A stretch of 64,000 nt of DNA from assembly GCF_001642085.1 (NCBI RefSeq), contig NZ_CP014699.1, forward strand, positions 682,001 to 746,000. Reading direction: 5' to 3'. The stretch is from Streptococcus pantholopis (GTDB lineage Bacteria; Bacillota; Bacilli; Lactobacillales; Streptococcaceae). Below, in pieces: positions 54,006-62,549 of the stretch. Below the pieces are notes generated by a model that was not told the DNA's origin, did not search any database, and was given only the letters and a program-made list of their open reading frames with translations. Position numbers and translations under genes: made by a program. The stretch's first letter is position 1, and the number at the start of each line of letters is the position of its first letter.

Positions 54006-55406
54006 TTGGTGAAGGTGTCTATTATTTGCACTAACTATAATAAAGGGGGTTGGATTGCAGATGCTATTGAAAGTTTTTTAAGGCAGAAGACCTCTTTTTC
54101 CTATGAAATTATTTTGGTAGATGATGCATCAACTGATGAGTCACCGGCTATTATCAAGTCTTACGCCGATAACTATCCAGAGAAAATCCGAGCCTTTTTT
54201 CAGACTGAAAATCTGGGAATTACAAAGACTTGGGTAAGCATCTGCCAGGAGGCCAAAGGGGAATATATTGCCCGCTGTGACGGTGATGACTACTGGATAG
54301 ATGATTATAAGCTGCAGAAACAAGTAGAATTATTGGAGCAGTCTCAGGATTCCAAATGGTCAAACTCTGATTTTGATTTTGTTAACAGTCAAGGGAAGGT
54401 AACCCAGCCTAAGGCTTTTGCCAATCAGAGCATCCCTTTAATTACCACCTATGAAGAGATGCTGGCCCTAAAGGGGATGACCATGGCTTCTACTTGGTTG
54501 GTTGAGAGGGAGCTGATGCTGGAAGTCAATCAGCTGATTGCTTTAGATGCGGTTGATGATACCTTTAATCTGCAGCTGGAACTATTCCGAAGAACAAAAC
54601 TTAGTTTTTTATCCGATGCTACAACCGTTTACCGCATACATGATGAGTCTGACTCACGGACAAAAGACATGACTAAGCTGCGCCAGCGTTTTCAGAGATT
54701 GCTGGAAACTCAGATTGAGTATGTCAACAAATATCCGGATACTGATTATAAGAAGGCTTTTCTGACACTTTTAGGCAAGCATACTGAATTCGAAACGCTG
54801 CTATCGCAGGGCTTCCAGCCGGCTGCTATAACGAGCGGACAAAAAGTGACCGTTTATTATGCCAGCGACAGTAGCGATTTTTCTGAAGATAACGTTTCAG
54901 AATTTCCGCTTCAGGAAAGTGACCGTTTAGTGATTAAGCTGCCAGCTGCCACGCAGCATCTGAGGATTGATCTGTCGGAAGTTCCCAGCTATTATAAGAC
55001 TGTCAGGCTGATTGATCCAGAGTTTAATACCGAGCTGCTGCCCGTTTTGACTAATGGCCTGCAGATTGGAGAAGCTTTCTTTTTTAATGACCCTGATCCC
55101 CAGATTGTCTATAATACTGAGCGTATCAGCAGCTCTGACCTGATTTTTCAGTATGAGATGTTCAACCTTGAGGACAGTCGGTCAGAGAATTACCTTATTC
55201 GCCTGTTATCTGAAGATTTGTATGACAGTCGTTCAGAGCTGCAGAAACTCAGGCTCTCTCAGACCGATTACCAGCGTGTCAAAAAAGAAAGAAATGCTTA
55301 CAAAAAAGAATTAGAAGAGATGGTTATCAGATATAATGCCGTGACCCATTCGCGTCGCTGGACGATTCCGACAGCTTTGATTAACATGTTTAGGAGAAAA
55401 AAATGA
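54006..55406 (+). CDS. rgpE: Glycosyltransferase RgpE (side-chain glucose)
   Basis: A 466-residue GT2 enzyme. In S. mutans RgpE is needed for the glucose side chains of the rhamnan. GT-A features are SIICTNYNKGGWIADAIESF (about 5-24), LVDDASTDES (about 37-46) and CDGDDYWIDD (about 96-105). The C-terminal 180 residues hold an extra beta-rich domain and a short coiled coil (SELQKLRLSQTDYQRVKKER). AAAGGAGG lies 6-9 nt upstream; TTG 54006 or GTG 54009 are the possible starts. It overlaps rgpF by 4 nt. Confidence 0.9.
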   Translation: MVKVSIICTNYNKGGWIADAIESFLRQKTSFSYEIILVDDASTDESPAIIKSYADNYPEKIRAFFQTENLGITKTWVSICQEAKGEYIARCDGDDYWIDDYKLQKQVELLEQSQDSKWSNSDFDFVNSQGKVTQPKAFANQSIPLITTYEEMLALKGMTMASTWLVERELMLEVNQLIALDAVDDTFNLQLELFRRTKLSFLSDATTVYRIHDESDSRTKDMTKLRQRFQRLLETQIEYVNKYPDTDYKKAFLTLLGKHTEFETLLSQGFQPAAITSGQKVTVYYASDSSDFSEDNVSEFPLQESDRLVIKLPAATQHLRIDLSEVPSYYKTVRLIDPEFNTELLPVLTNGLQIGEAFFFNDPDPQIVYNTERISSSDLIFQYEMFNLEDSRSENYLIRLLSEDLYDSRSELQKLRLSQTDYQRVKKERNAYKKELEEMVIRYNAVTHSRRWTIPTALINMFRRKK

Positions 55407-57151
55407 AGAGACTGCTTTTATACGTCCATTTTAATAAATATAACCGTGTCAGTTCGCATGTTTATTATCAGCTGACTCAGATGCGTCCTTTATTTTCCAA
55501 AGTTGTTTTTATTACAAACAGCATGGTATCGGCAGTTGATCATGAAAAGCTGAGAAGCCGAAATATTATTGATGATTTTATTCAAAGGGAGAATATCGGC
55601 TTTGATTTTGCTGCTTGGCGCGATGGTATGAATGAAGTCGGTTTCGACAATATAAAAGATTATGATGTTCTGACCGTTATGAATGATACCTGCTTTGGTC
55701 CCCTGTGGGATATTAAAGATTATTATCTTAATTATGAAGAGCAGGAAAACATAGATTTTTGGGGACTGACTAATAATCGTCAAACCAAACAGTTTAAAGA
55801 GCATATTCAAAGTTACTTTATGACTTTTAAACATGCTGTTTTACAGTCGGAGGCATTTCATCGATTTTGGACTAATATTCGGAATCATACTGATGTGCAG
55901 CGAGTCATTGATGAATATGAGACCCAAGTTACAACCACACTTCTGGATGCCGGTTTTCAGTATCAGACTGTCTTTGATACTACTAATGAGGATGCGTCGC
56001 ACATGCTGCATGCGGACTTTTCTTACTACCATCCAACAGCTGTTTTGGCTCATAGGGTTCCTTTTATCAAAGTGAAAGCAATCGATGCCAATCAGCATAT
56101 AACACCTTATTTGTTGGATGAGATTGAACAGACTTCAGATTATCCGATAGATTTGATTGTCTCTCACATGTCAGAAATCAATTACCCCGACTTTAAATAT
56201 CTCTTAGGTAAGAAATACCTGCGGCCGGCGGTTTTGCCTGAGCTTCTGCGAAAAAAAATCGCTGTCCATCTGCATGTATTCTACCTTGATTTGCTGCCGG
56301 AATTTCTGCTGGCTTTTGAGCAGTTTCATTTTGATTACGACTTGTTTATCACAACAGACAGCAAAGAAAAAGAAGAAGATATTCAGAAGCTCCTGCTTGA
56401 ACAGCAAAAGCAAGCTCAAATATTTGTTACCGGCAATATCGGCCGCGATGTTTTACCCCTCCTTAAACTTAAAGATGAACTGAAAGATTACGATTACATC
56501 GGTCATTTCCATACTAAAAAGTCTAAAGAAGCTGATTTTTGGGCAGGTGAGTCCTGGCGCAAGGAGCTGATTGCCATGCTCCTTAAGCCGGCAGACAGTA
56601 TTATAGCTAATTTTGAAAACGAAAAATTAGGGCTTGTTATTGCTGATATTCCGACTTTTTTCCGTTACAATAAGATTGTTGATGCCTGGAATGAGCACCT
56701 GATTGCACCGGAAATGAACAAGCTTTGGCAGCAAATGCAGATGACAAAGACCATTGATTTTAACCAATTTCATACATTTGTCATGAGTTATGGTACTTTT
56801 ATCTGGTTTAAATATGATGCCTTAGCTCCTCTCTTTGATTTAGGACTGCAGGACAAAGATATTCCGGCAGAACCTTTGCCGCAAAATTCCATTCTTCATG
56901 CGATTGAACGTTTAATTGTCTATATCGCTTGGAGTCAGCATTATGATTTTAGGATTTCACAAAATCCGGTAGCCTTGACGCCTTTTGTGGATAATAAATT
57001 ATATAATGAACGCGGCAGCAGTGCTCCGCATACGTATATTGATTTTACTTATATGGGAGGTATCAAAGGAGCAATTAAGTATATTTTCATAGGGCCGGCA
57101 AGGGCAGTGAAGTATATTATTAAGCGTTCTTTGGAAAAATTGAAATCATGA
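55403..57151 (+). CDS. rgpF: Rhamnan synthesis protein RgpF
   Basis: A 582-residue protein of the rhamnan synthesis F family. It completes the rhamnan main chain. The N-terminal glycosyltransferase part has LLYVHFNKYNRVSSHVYYQL (about 4-23), RENIGFDFAAWRDGM (about 61-75) and NDTCFGPLWDI. The second part has IAVHLHVFYLDLLPEF, GNIGRDVLPLLKL and the YDYIGHFHTKKSKE block. ATGA overlaps join it to rgpE and to the downstream gene. Confidence 0.93.
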   Translation: MKRLLLYVHFNKYNRVSSHVYYQLTQMRPLFSKVVFITNSMVSAVDHEKLRSRNIIDDFIQRENIGFDFAAWRDGMNEVGFDNIKDYDVLTVMNDTCFGPLWDIKDYYLNYEEQENIDFWGLTNNRQTKQFKEHIQSYFMTFKHAVLQSEAFHRFWTNIRNHTDVQRVIDEYETQVTTTLLDAGFQYQTVFDTTNEDASHMLHADFSYYHPTAVLAHRVPFIKVKAIDANQHITPYLLDEIEQTSDYPIDLIVSHMSEINYPDFKYLLGKKYLRPAVLPELLRKKIAVHLHVFYLDLLPEFLLAFEQFHFDYDLFITTDSKEKEEDIQKLLLEQQKQAQIFVTGNIGRDVLPLLKLKDELKDYDYIGHFHTKKSKEADFWAGESWRKELIAMLLKPADSIIANFENEKLGLVIADIPTFFRYNKIVDAWNEHLIAPEMNKLWQQMQMTKTIDFNQFHTFVMSYGTFIWFKYDALAPLFDLGLQDKDIPAEPLPQNSILHAIERLIVYIAWSQHYDFRISQNPVALTPFVDNKLYNERGSSAPHTYIDFTYMGGIKGAIKYIFIGPARAVKYIIKRSLEKLKS

Positions 57152-59616
57152 GAAAATTACTAAAAGACATAAACTGGGTGAATGTGCTGCAGCATATTCT
57201 TTTACTCATATTTACCTTTTATATGAATTTGTATCTGGTGACCAGCAACCTTCTGTCAGGGCACGATATGCCGGCTCCTTTTGCGAGCCTGTCTTTCTAC
57301 TTGATGCTGGTTTACCTCCTTTCGGTAGCTGCTTTGGGGATTTATTTTTCAAAGGAAATCAACAGAAGCTTCTTTATCAAGCTGGGGATTTCTTATCTCA
57401 TTTATCTGTGTGTTTCCTATTTCCTTTTAGTTACCAGAAATATCAATAATAAACAGTTCGATCCATGGGCCCTATCCCAAAATCATTTTTTTGAGGGCAA
57501 TGCTTTGCTGACTGTTGGAGCTATTGTAGCTATTGGCTATCTTTTTCACTACCTCTTTGAACAAAAACATTATTTTTCCGGATTGGAAGCTGTTATACTG
57601 GACTACCAGCCTAAAGGAAGAATACTGTATCTCGTTTTAGCCACTATTATCTGTAACGACAGCAGACTCCTGCACGGTTTTTTACCTGCTGCTGAAGAAT
57701 ATTTTGAAAAAGGCAATGTGGCTGATTTCATTTCTTATCTGACTTCTAATCTGCTTTGGATTATTTTTCTTGTTGTGCTCTTATCTATCACAGCTTTACA
57801 GGCTTTAAGAGATCTCAGACGAAATAAGGCCAGTCTGTCTCTCAGTCTGATAACCAGCCTGTTTTTGGCACTTGTCTTCAATTACTGCCTTCAATATGGG
57901 GTGAAGGGAGATTCAGAGCTGCTGGGTGCCTATATTTTCCCAGGGGCTGTCCTGTATCAAATTATTTTCCTGACAGTCGTTTATATCATGGTTTATGCCC
58001 TTATCAACCGCTATCTTTTGGCGACACTTTTAATCACCGTTTCAGGAGTTCTTATTTCAGTCGCAAATTTTATAAAAGAGTCACTTCGAAATGAACCGCT
58101 CCTGATTACAGATTTTGTTTGGCTGCAAGATGTTAATCTTCTGGTAAGTTCTGTCAACATCAGAGTTGTTATTTATTTGGTAGTAATGCTTTTGCTGACC
58201 GGAGCTTTTTATTATTACTTTAGAAAAAAAATGCTGCCGGGTCCTATTTTCAATAAAAAGCGTGTTCGCTTTTCCATTCTTACAGCTTTAATAGGGCTGT
58301 CGCTGTTTGTTTTTTTGGTTTTCAAAAATGAAAAAAACAATATGATCACTAAAGGGATACCTGTGGTATCAACAGTAAATAATTGGGCTAATATTGAATG
58401 GATGGGGTTTGATGTCAATGCCAGATATAAATCACTAATGTATGTCTGGACAAAACAGATGACAAAATCAACCATGGATACACCTAAAGACTACAGTGAA
58501 GAGAATATCAGGCAGATTGCTGAAAAATACACCAATCTTGCTGAAGAGATTAATGCAGACAGGGCTAACAGTATCTCAGATCAGACTGTCATTTATATTC
58601 TCAGTGAAAGCTTTTCCGATCCCTTTAAAGTGGCCGGCGTAACAGTCAGCCAAGATGTTATGCCGAATGTTCGGGAGATCGAAACACAGACGACCAGCGG
58701 CTTAATGCGTTCCGATGGCTATGGCGGCGGCACAGCTAATATGGAATTCCAAACGCTGACCGGTCTTCCTTTTTACAATTTTTCTTCTTCCGTCTCGACT
58801 CTTTATACTGAGGTTGTTCCGAAAATGTCCATTTTCCCTTCTATCAGCGATCAGTTTGATGCTAAGAACCGTATCGTTCTGCATCCATCCGGTGCCAAAA
58901 ACTATAATCGGAAAACGGTCTATGAACAGCTGGGATTCGATACTTTGATTTTTTCGTCTGATTCAGACGATACCTTTGAAAATGCCGAGAATCTCGGTGT
59001 CAGTGTCAGTGATGAGACAGTCTATGACAATGTTTTAAGTCAGCTAAAACCGGACGAAAGTCAGTTTTTCTCTGTTATCACAATGCAGAACCATGTTCCA
59101 TGGTCGGTCGGAAAACCAGCGGATATTCAGGCATCAGGCCAAGATTTCAGTGAATCTCAAAATGGTGCGCTGACGGAATATGTCCGCTTGTTAAGTTATA
59201 CGGACTCTGCAACTAAAGATTTCTTGGACAGCTTATCAGAGGTGGATAAGGACATTACAGTTGTCTTTTACGGGGACCATCTGCCGGGCTTATACCCAGA
59301 CAGCGCCTTTACTTCTGATCCGGACAGTCAGTATTTGACAGATTATTTTATCTGGAGTAATCACGAGACAGCAAAAATGGATTATCCACTAGTTAACTCT
59401 AGTGATTTTACTGCCGAACTTTTGGCTCATACGAATTCTAAAGTCTCTCCTTATTATGCTTTGTTAACCAGTGTCCTTGAGAATGCCAGTGTGGACAAAG
59501 AGGAGCTGACAGCAGAAGAAGAGGAAGTTGCCAATGATCTAAGGATGATTCAGTATGACATTACTGTTGGAAAATCTTATATCAGCGACTATAAAGATTT
59601 TTTTGAAATTAACTAA
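57148..59616 (+). CDS. LTA-synthase-family glycerol phosphate transferase (SccH/GacH-like)
   Basis: An 822-residue membrane enzyme. About ten helices fill residues 1-410. The extracellular sulfatase-like catalytic domain (about 470-760) contains VIYILSESFSDPF with the metal-binding Glu, GYGGGTANMEFQTLTGLPF with the nucleophile Thr, and VVFYGDHLPGLYP with metal-binding Asp/His. GacH/SccH enzymes attach glycerol phosphate to the side chain of the rhamnan polysaccharide. The 4-nt overlap with rgpF supports the same role here. Confidence 0.88.
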   Translation: MRKLLKDINWVNVLQHILLLIFTFYMNLYLVTSNLLSGHDMPAPFASLSFYLMLVYLLSVAALGIYFSKEINRSFFIKLGISYLIYLCVSYFLLVTRNINNKQFDPWALSQNHFFEGNALLTVGAIVAIGYLFHYLFEQKHYFSGLEAVILDYQPKGRILYLVLATIICNDSRLLHGFLPAAEEYFEKGNVADFISYLTSNLLWIIFLVVLLSITALQALRDLRRNKASLSLSLITSLFLALVFNYCLQYGVKGDSELLGAYIFPGAVLYQIIFLTVVYIMVYALINRYLLATLLITVSGVLISVANFIKESLRNEPLLITDFVWLQDVNLLVSSVNIRVVIYLVVMLLLTGAFYYYFRKKMLPGPIFNKKRVRFSILTALIGLSLFVFLVFKNEKNNMITKGIPVVSTVNNWANIEWMGFDVNARYKSLMYVWTKQMTKSTMDTPKDYSEENIRQIAEKYTNLAEEINADRANSISDQTVIYILSESFSDPFKVAGVTVSQDVMPNVREIETQTTSGLMRSDGYGGGTANMEFQTLTGLPFYNFSSSVSTLYTEVVPKMSIFPSISDQFDAKNRIVLHPSGAKNYNRKTVYEQLGFDTLIFSSDSDDTFENAENLGVSVSDETVYDNVLSQLKPDESQFFSVITMQNHVPWSVGKPADIQASGQDFSESQNGALTEYVRLLSYTDSATKDFLDSLSEVDKDITVVFYGDHLPGLYPDSAFTSDPDSQYLTDYFIWSNHETAKMDYPLVNSSDFTAELLAHTNSKVSPYYALLTSVLENASVDKEELTAEEEEVANDLRMIQYDITVGKSYISDYKDFFEIN

Positions 59617-59628
59617 ATGAGGAGAAAG

Positions 59629-61170
59629 ATGGAAAAGTTATTGAAGATCGGAAACTCAGTTTTCTTTGTTCTGATGATGTTATGGGGTTATTTTGCTGTT
59701 TACTTTGCCTTTCAGTATTTAAATATTGACTATACTAATTTGACCGATGCTCTGGCAAAATTGCTGACTGTTTTTGTTGTTCTGCTGTTCTTTGCTTTTC
59801 ATTTTAAAAAACAGACAGTTAGAATCGGCAGGATAGCCTATAGCTTTCTGATTTCTCATAAAAAATACGTTTTAGCCGGTCTGTTTGTTTTTCAGCTGCT
59901 GATTACATTTTCCAGTTTAGCTCTGGCTTCTGCAGATACAACAATTGTTTATTTAATCACCACTGATCCAAAATATGCTGCCGCGACAGACTACATTTCC
60001 TTGAATCCAAATAACTTTTTGCTGGTTGTGTGGTTTAAAATTAATTATTTTCTGACCAGGGAGAACCTAGTTGCTGCACTAGCTTTTTGGAATATCCTGT
60101 TTATTGATTCATCCATCGTTTTTGTTTACCTGTCGAATAAGCTGATGCTGAATAAGAAAACAGCAGATGTTTCCTTTTTGCTCTTTACGCTTGTTCTCGG
60201 CCTTTCCCCTCAACAGCTTTATACTTATTCCGATGCTATCACGCTTTTTCTGCTCAGTCTCTTTATTCTGCTGGCTGTCCTTATAGTAAAAGGCAGGCTA
60301 AAGGCAAGAGGAAGCGCTCTTGCAGGCCTAGTGCTGGCAGCAGCCTATGGTTTTAGGCCGACAGTTATAATATTTATCATCGCAGGCGCCATTGTACTGG
60401 CGGTTTACGTCGTTAAGCAAAAAGCGGCTGTGCTCAAGCCGTATGTGAAAGTGCTGCTGATAGCGGTCTGTTCATTTATTCTAGTGAACAGGGCTCTGGC
60501 CTTTTCTTTAGATAAACAGGACTTTGTCAACTACGAACCGCAGATGAGCCGCACCTTGCTCTATTATGTTAATCTGGGACTGACCTACTCTGGGAATGTC
60601 CATTCGGAGATTTCTGAAGAAGTTTGGCAGTCAGCCGGAAAAGACAGAAACAGGCTGGCACTGAATGAAATCAAGCAGCGTTTAGCAGATTATAAATTTA
60701 CGACCTTTGTTGGCCATTTGTTCTATAAATATTATTGGATAGTGGGCGAAGGGAACTTCGGCTGGTTCCAGGAAAGGGTGCTGAGTGAAGAGCAGCGCTT
60801 GACGGTTCAGTGGCTGAAAAACGTACAGGATAGTGCTTTGGCCAGATGGATCAGAAGTTACATCTATGTTGAAGGAGATAATTATTATTTATATGGCTCC
60901 TTGCTGCAAATCATATGGATAGGTGTTTCAGTCGGTCTTATAGCTTTTTGCTTCTTCTTTGATGCCAATAACGGTTTTCAGCTGTGGATGCAGATTACCG
61001 TATTTGGCGGCCTGCTGTTTCTCATGCTTTTTGAAGGCGGCAGAACACGCTATCTTATCCAGTTCCTTCCTGCTATTTTAACGATTTCTTCAGTAGGAAT
61101 ACATCAGCTTAATAGGCTGCTGAGCCAAAAGATAAGTGAACAAGGAGGGCACTCTCAGCTGTCGTCCTGA
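59629..61170 (+). CDS. Polytopic membrane protein of the wall-polysaccharide locus (GT-C-like)
   Basis: A 513-residue protein with about 11-12 membrane helices. The large outside loop with LASADTTIVYLITTDPKYAA following helix 3, and a C-terminal stretch ending RTRYLIQFLPAILTISSVGI, resemble GT-C glycosyltransferases that use lipid-linked sugars. Position fits the S. mutans sccM gene, needed for side-chain glucosylation; this assignment is by context. AGGAGA precedes ATG 59629; ATG 59617 directly at the previous stop is an alternative without a ribosome site. Confidence 0.75.
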   Translation: MEKLLKIGNSVFFVLMMLWGYFAVYFAFQYLNIDYTNLTDALAKLLTVFVVLLFFAFHFKKQTVRIGRIAYSFLISHKKYVLAGLFVFQLLITFSSLALASADTTIVYLITTDPKYAAATDYISLNPNNFLLVVWFKINYFLTRENLVAALAFWNILFIDSSIVFVYLSNKLMLNKKTADVSFLLFTLVLGLSPQQLYTYSDAITLFLLSLFILLAVLIVKGRLKARGSALAGLVLAAAYGFRPTVIIFIIAGAIVLAVYVVKQKAAVLKPYVKVLLIAVCSFILVNRALAFSLDKQDFVNYEPQMSRTLLYYVNLGLTYSGNVHSEISEEVWQSAGKDRNRLALNEIKQRLADYKFTTFVGHLFYKYYWIVGEGNFGWFQERVLSEEQRLTVQWLKNVQDSALARWIRSYIYVEGDNYYLYGSLLQIIWIGVSVGLIAFCFFFDANNGFQLWMQITVFGGLLFLMLFEGGRTRYLIQFLPAILTISSVGIHQLNRLLSQKISEQGGHSQLSS

Positions 61171-61183
61171 TAATCGAAAGTTT

Positions 61184-61217
61184 AAAAAACAGCTCGGTGA
61201 AAACCGAGCTGTTTTTT
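61184..61217. terminator. Bidirectional terminator of the polysaccharide locus
   Basis: AAAAAACAGCTCGGT, GAAA loop, ACCGAGCTGTTTTTT between two convergent genes. Confidence 0.9.
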
Positions 61218-61246
61218 ATATCTGTTTGACAGGCAGAATCTGTTTT

Positions 61247-62173
61247 CTACCCTTTTTCTTTAATAATATAAACAGGACGTTTTTTGGTCTCTAAAAAGAT
61301 TTTGGCAATGTATTTTCCCAGTATTCCGATACAAAACAGCTGAATCCCGCCCATAAAGAGTATGATAGAGACTGTGCTTGCCCATCCAGATACCGGGTCA
61401 TCCCAAATTAATTTACGAATAACGATAAAAATAATAGCAAAGAGTGAAAAAACAAAACTCACTGTCCCAGTCCAAGTTGCAATATTTAAAGGCACTTCAG
61501 AAAAGTTAACGAATCCGTCAATAGAATATTTGAGCAAGTCAAAGAAATTCCAGCTGGTTTTTCCTGCAATCCGTTCACGGTTTTCAAAACTGATATAAGT
61601 TGTCTTGAATCCAACCCAAGAAAAGATACCCTTAGAGAATCGGTTGACTTCACCCAAGGTTAAGATACTGTCAACAACTTGTCTGGTCATCAAACGAAAG
61701 TCTCTGGCGCCGTCCACCATTTCCGTGTCCGTAATTTTATTAGCAAACCAATAAAATAGTTTTGAAAATAAGGAGCGTATCGGAGGTTCACCTTTTCGAT
61801 TAGCACGCCGTGTACCGACAACATCATAGCCTTCTTGAATTTTATCATACATTTCAGGCAGTAAATCCGGCGGATCCTGGAGATCAGCATCCATTACCGT
61901 AATTAAATCCCCTTTAGCCTCTTCCAGACCGGCCAGCAGTCCAGCCTCTTTTCCAAAGTTTCGGGAAAAGGAAATATAGTGGACATTGCTGTAAGTTTTT
62001 GCCATATCGCGCAGGACGGAAAGAGTCCCGTCTGCAGATCCGTCATTGATAAAAAGATAGTCAAACGCGACCTTATCCTTCATGCGGCTTTCAATGCTTT
62101 GCATTTCTTTTAAAAAGGGGCGGATAGCCTCTTCTTCATTGTAACATGGAACAACAACAGATAAAAGTGTCAT
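61247..62173 (-). CDS. GtrB-like polyprenyl-phosphate glycosyltransferase
   Basis: A 308-residue GT2 enzyme that transfers glucose or a related sugar to undecaprenyl phosphate. The donor site is LSVVVPCYNEEEAIRPFLKE (about 3-22) with FINDGSADGT, the DXD block is VMDADLQDPPDLLPEM, and NFGKEAGLLAGLEEA lies between. RERIAGKTSWNFFDLLKYSI is the membrane-proximal amphipathic part, followed by two helices. It matches the SccN-type donor maker for polysaccharide side chains. It faces the upstream locus on the opposite strand. Confidence 0.88.
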   Translation of the reverse strand: MTLLSVVVPCYNEEEAIRPFLKEMQSIESRMKDKVAFDYLFINDGSADGTLSVLRDMAKTYSNVHYISFSRNFGKEAGLLAGLEEAKGDLITVMDADLQDPPDLLPEMYDKIQEGYDVVGTRRANRKGEPPIRSLFSKLFYWFANKITDTEMVDGARDFRLMTRQVVDSILTLGEVNRFSKGIFSWVGFKTTYISFENRERIAGKTSWNFFDLLKYSIDGFVNFSEVPLNIATWTGTVSFVFSLFAIIFIVIRKLIWDDPVSGWASTVSIILFMGGIQLFCIGILGKYIAKIFLETKKRPVYIIKEKG

Positions 62174-62207
62174 AATACAGCTGCTTTCATTATAATTCTT
62201 ACTTTAG

Positions 62208-62236
62208 ATTATACCATAGAAAGGCTGTTTTAGTAA
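62208..62236 (-). promoter_or_regulatory. Promoter of the GtrB-like gene
   Basis: On the minus strand TTACTA, 17-nt spacer, TATAAT with an upstream TG (extended -10), 35 nt before the start. Between here and 62489 only a short hairpin (AAAAGAGC/GCTCTTTT, 62447-62464) stands out. Confidence 0.6.
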
Positions 62237-62489
62237 ATCTGAATATAAAAAGGCAGCAAATCATCAAGAAAAAATCTTTTTTTCGAATAGAAAAGTAAGA
62301 CGGTTCAAAAGAATATCAGCTGCACTTTACATGGCTGTTTTCATTGGCAGACAGACGATTTATGTCTAAGTGTCAAACTGTTCGGAGTCTAACCTTAAAA
62401 AAGTCATTAAGCTGAAAAAGAGCAGGTGCTTTACACTCGTCTATTATAAAAGAGCAGCTCTTTTGTAAAAAAGCTTTAAAATAGCAGGC

Positions 62490-62518
62490 TTGCCCATCAT
62501 ATCAATGAATGTTATAAT
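62490..62518 (+). promoter_or_regulatory. Promoter of the GBS-Bsp-like repeat protein gene
   Basis: TTGCCC (62490-62495), 17-nt spacer, TATAAT (62513-62518) with a TG extension; 32 nt before the start. Confidence 0.7.
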
Positions 62519-62549
62519 AATTTTAAATAAAAAAAGAAAGGTTATATTA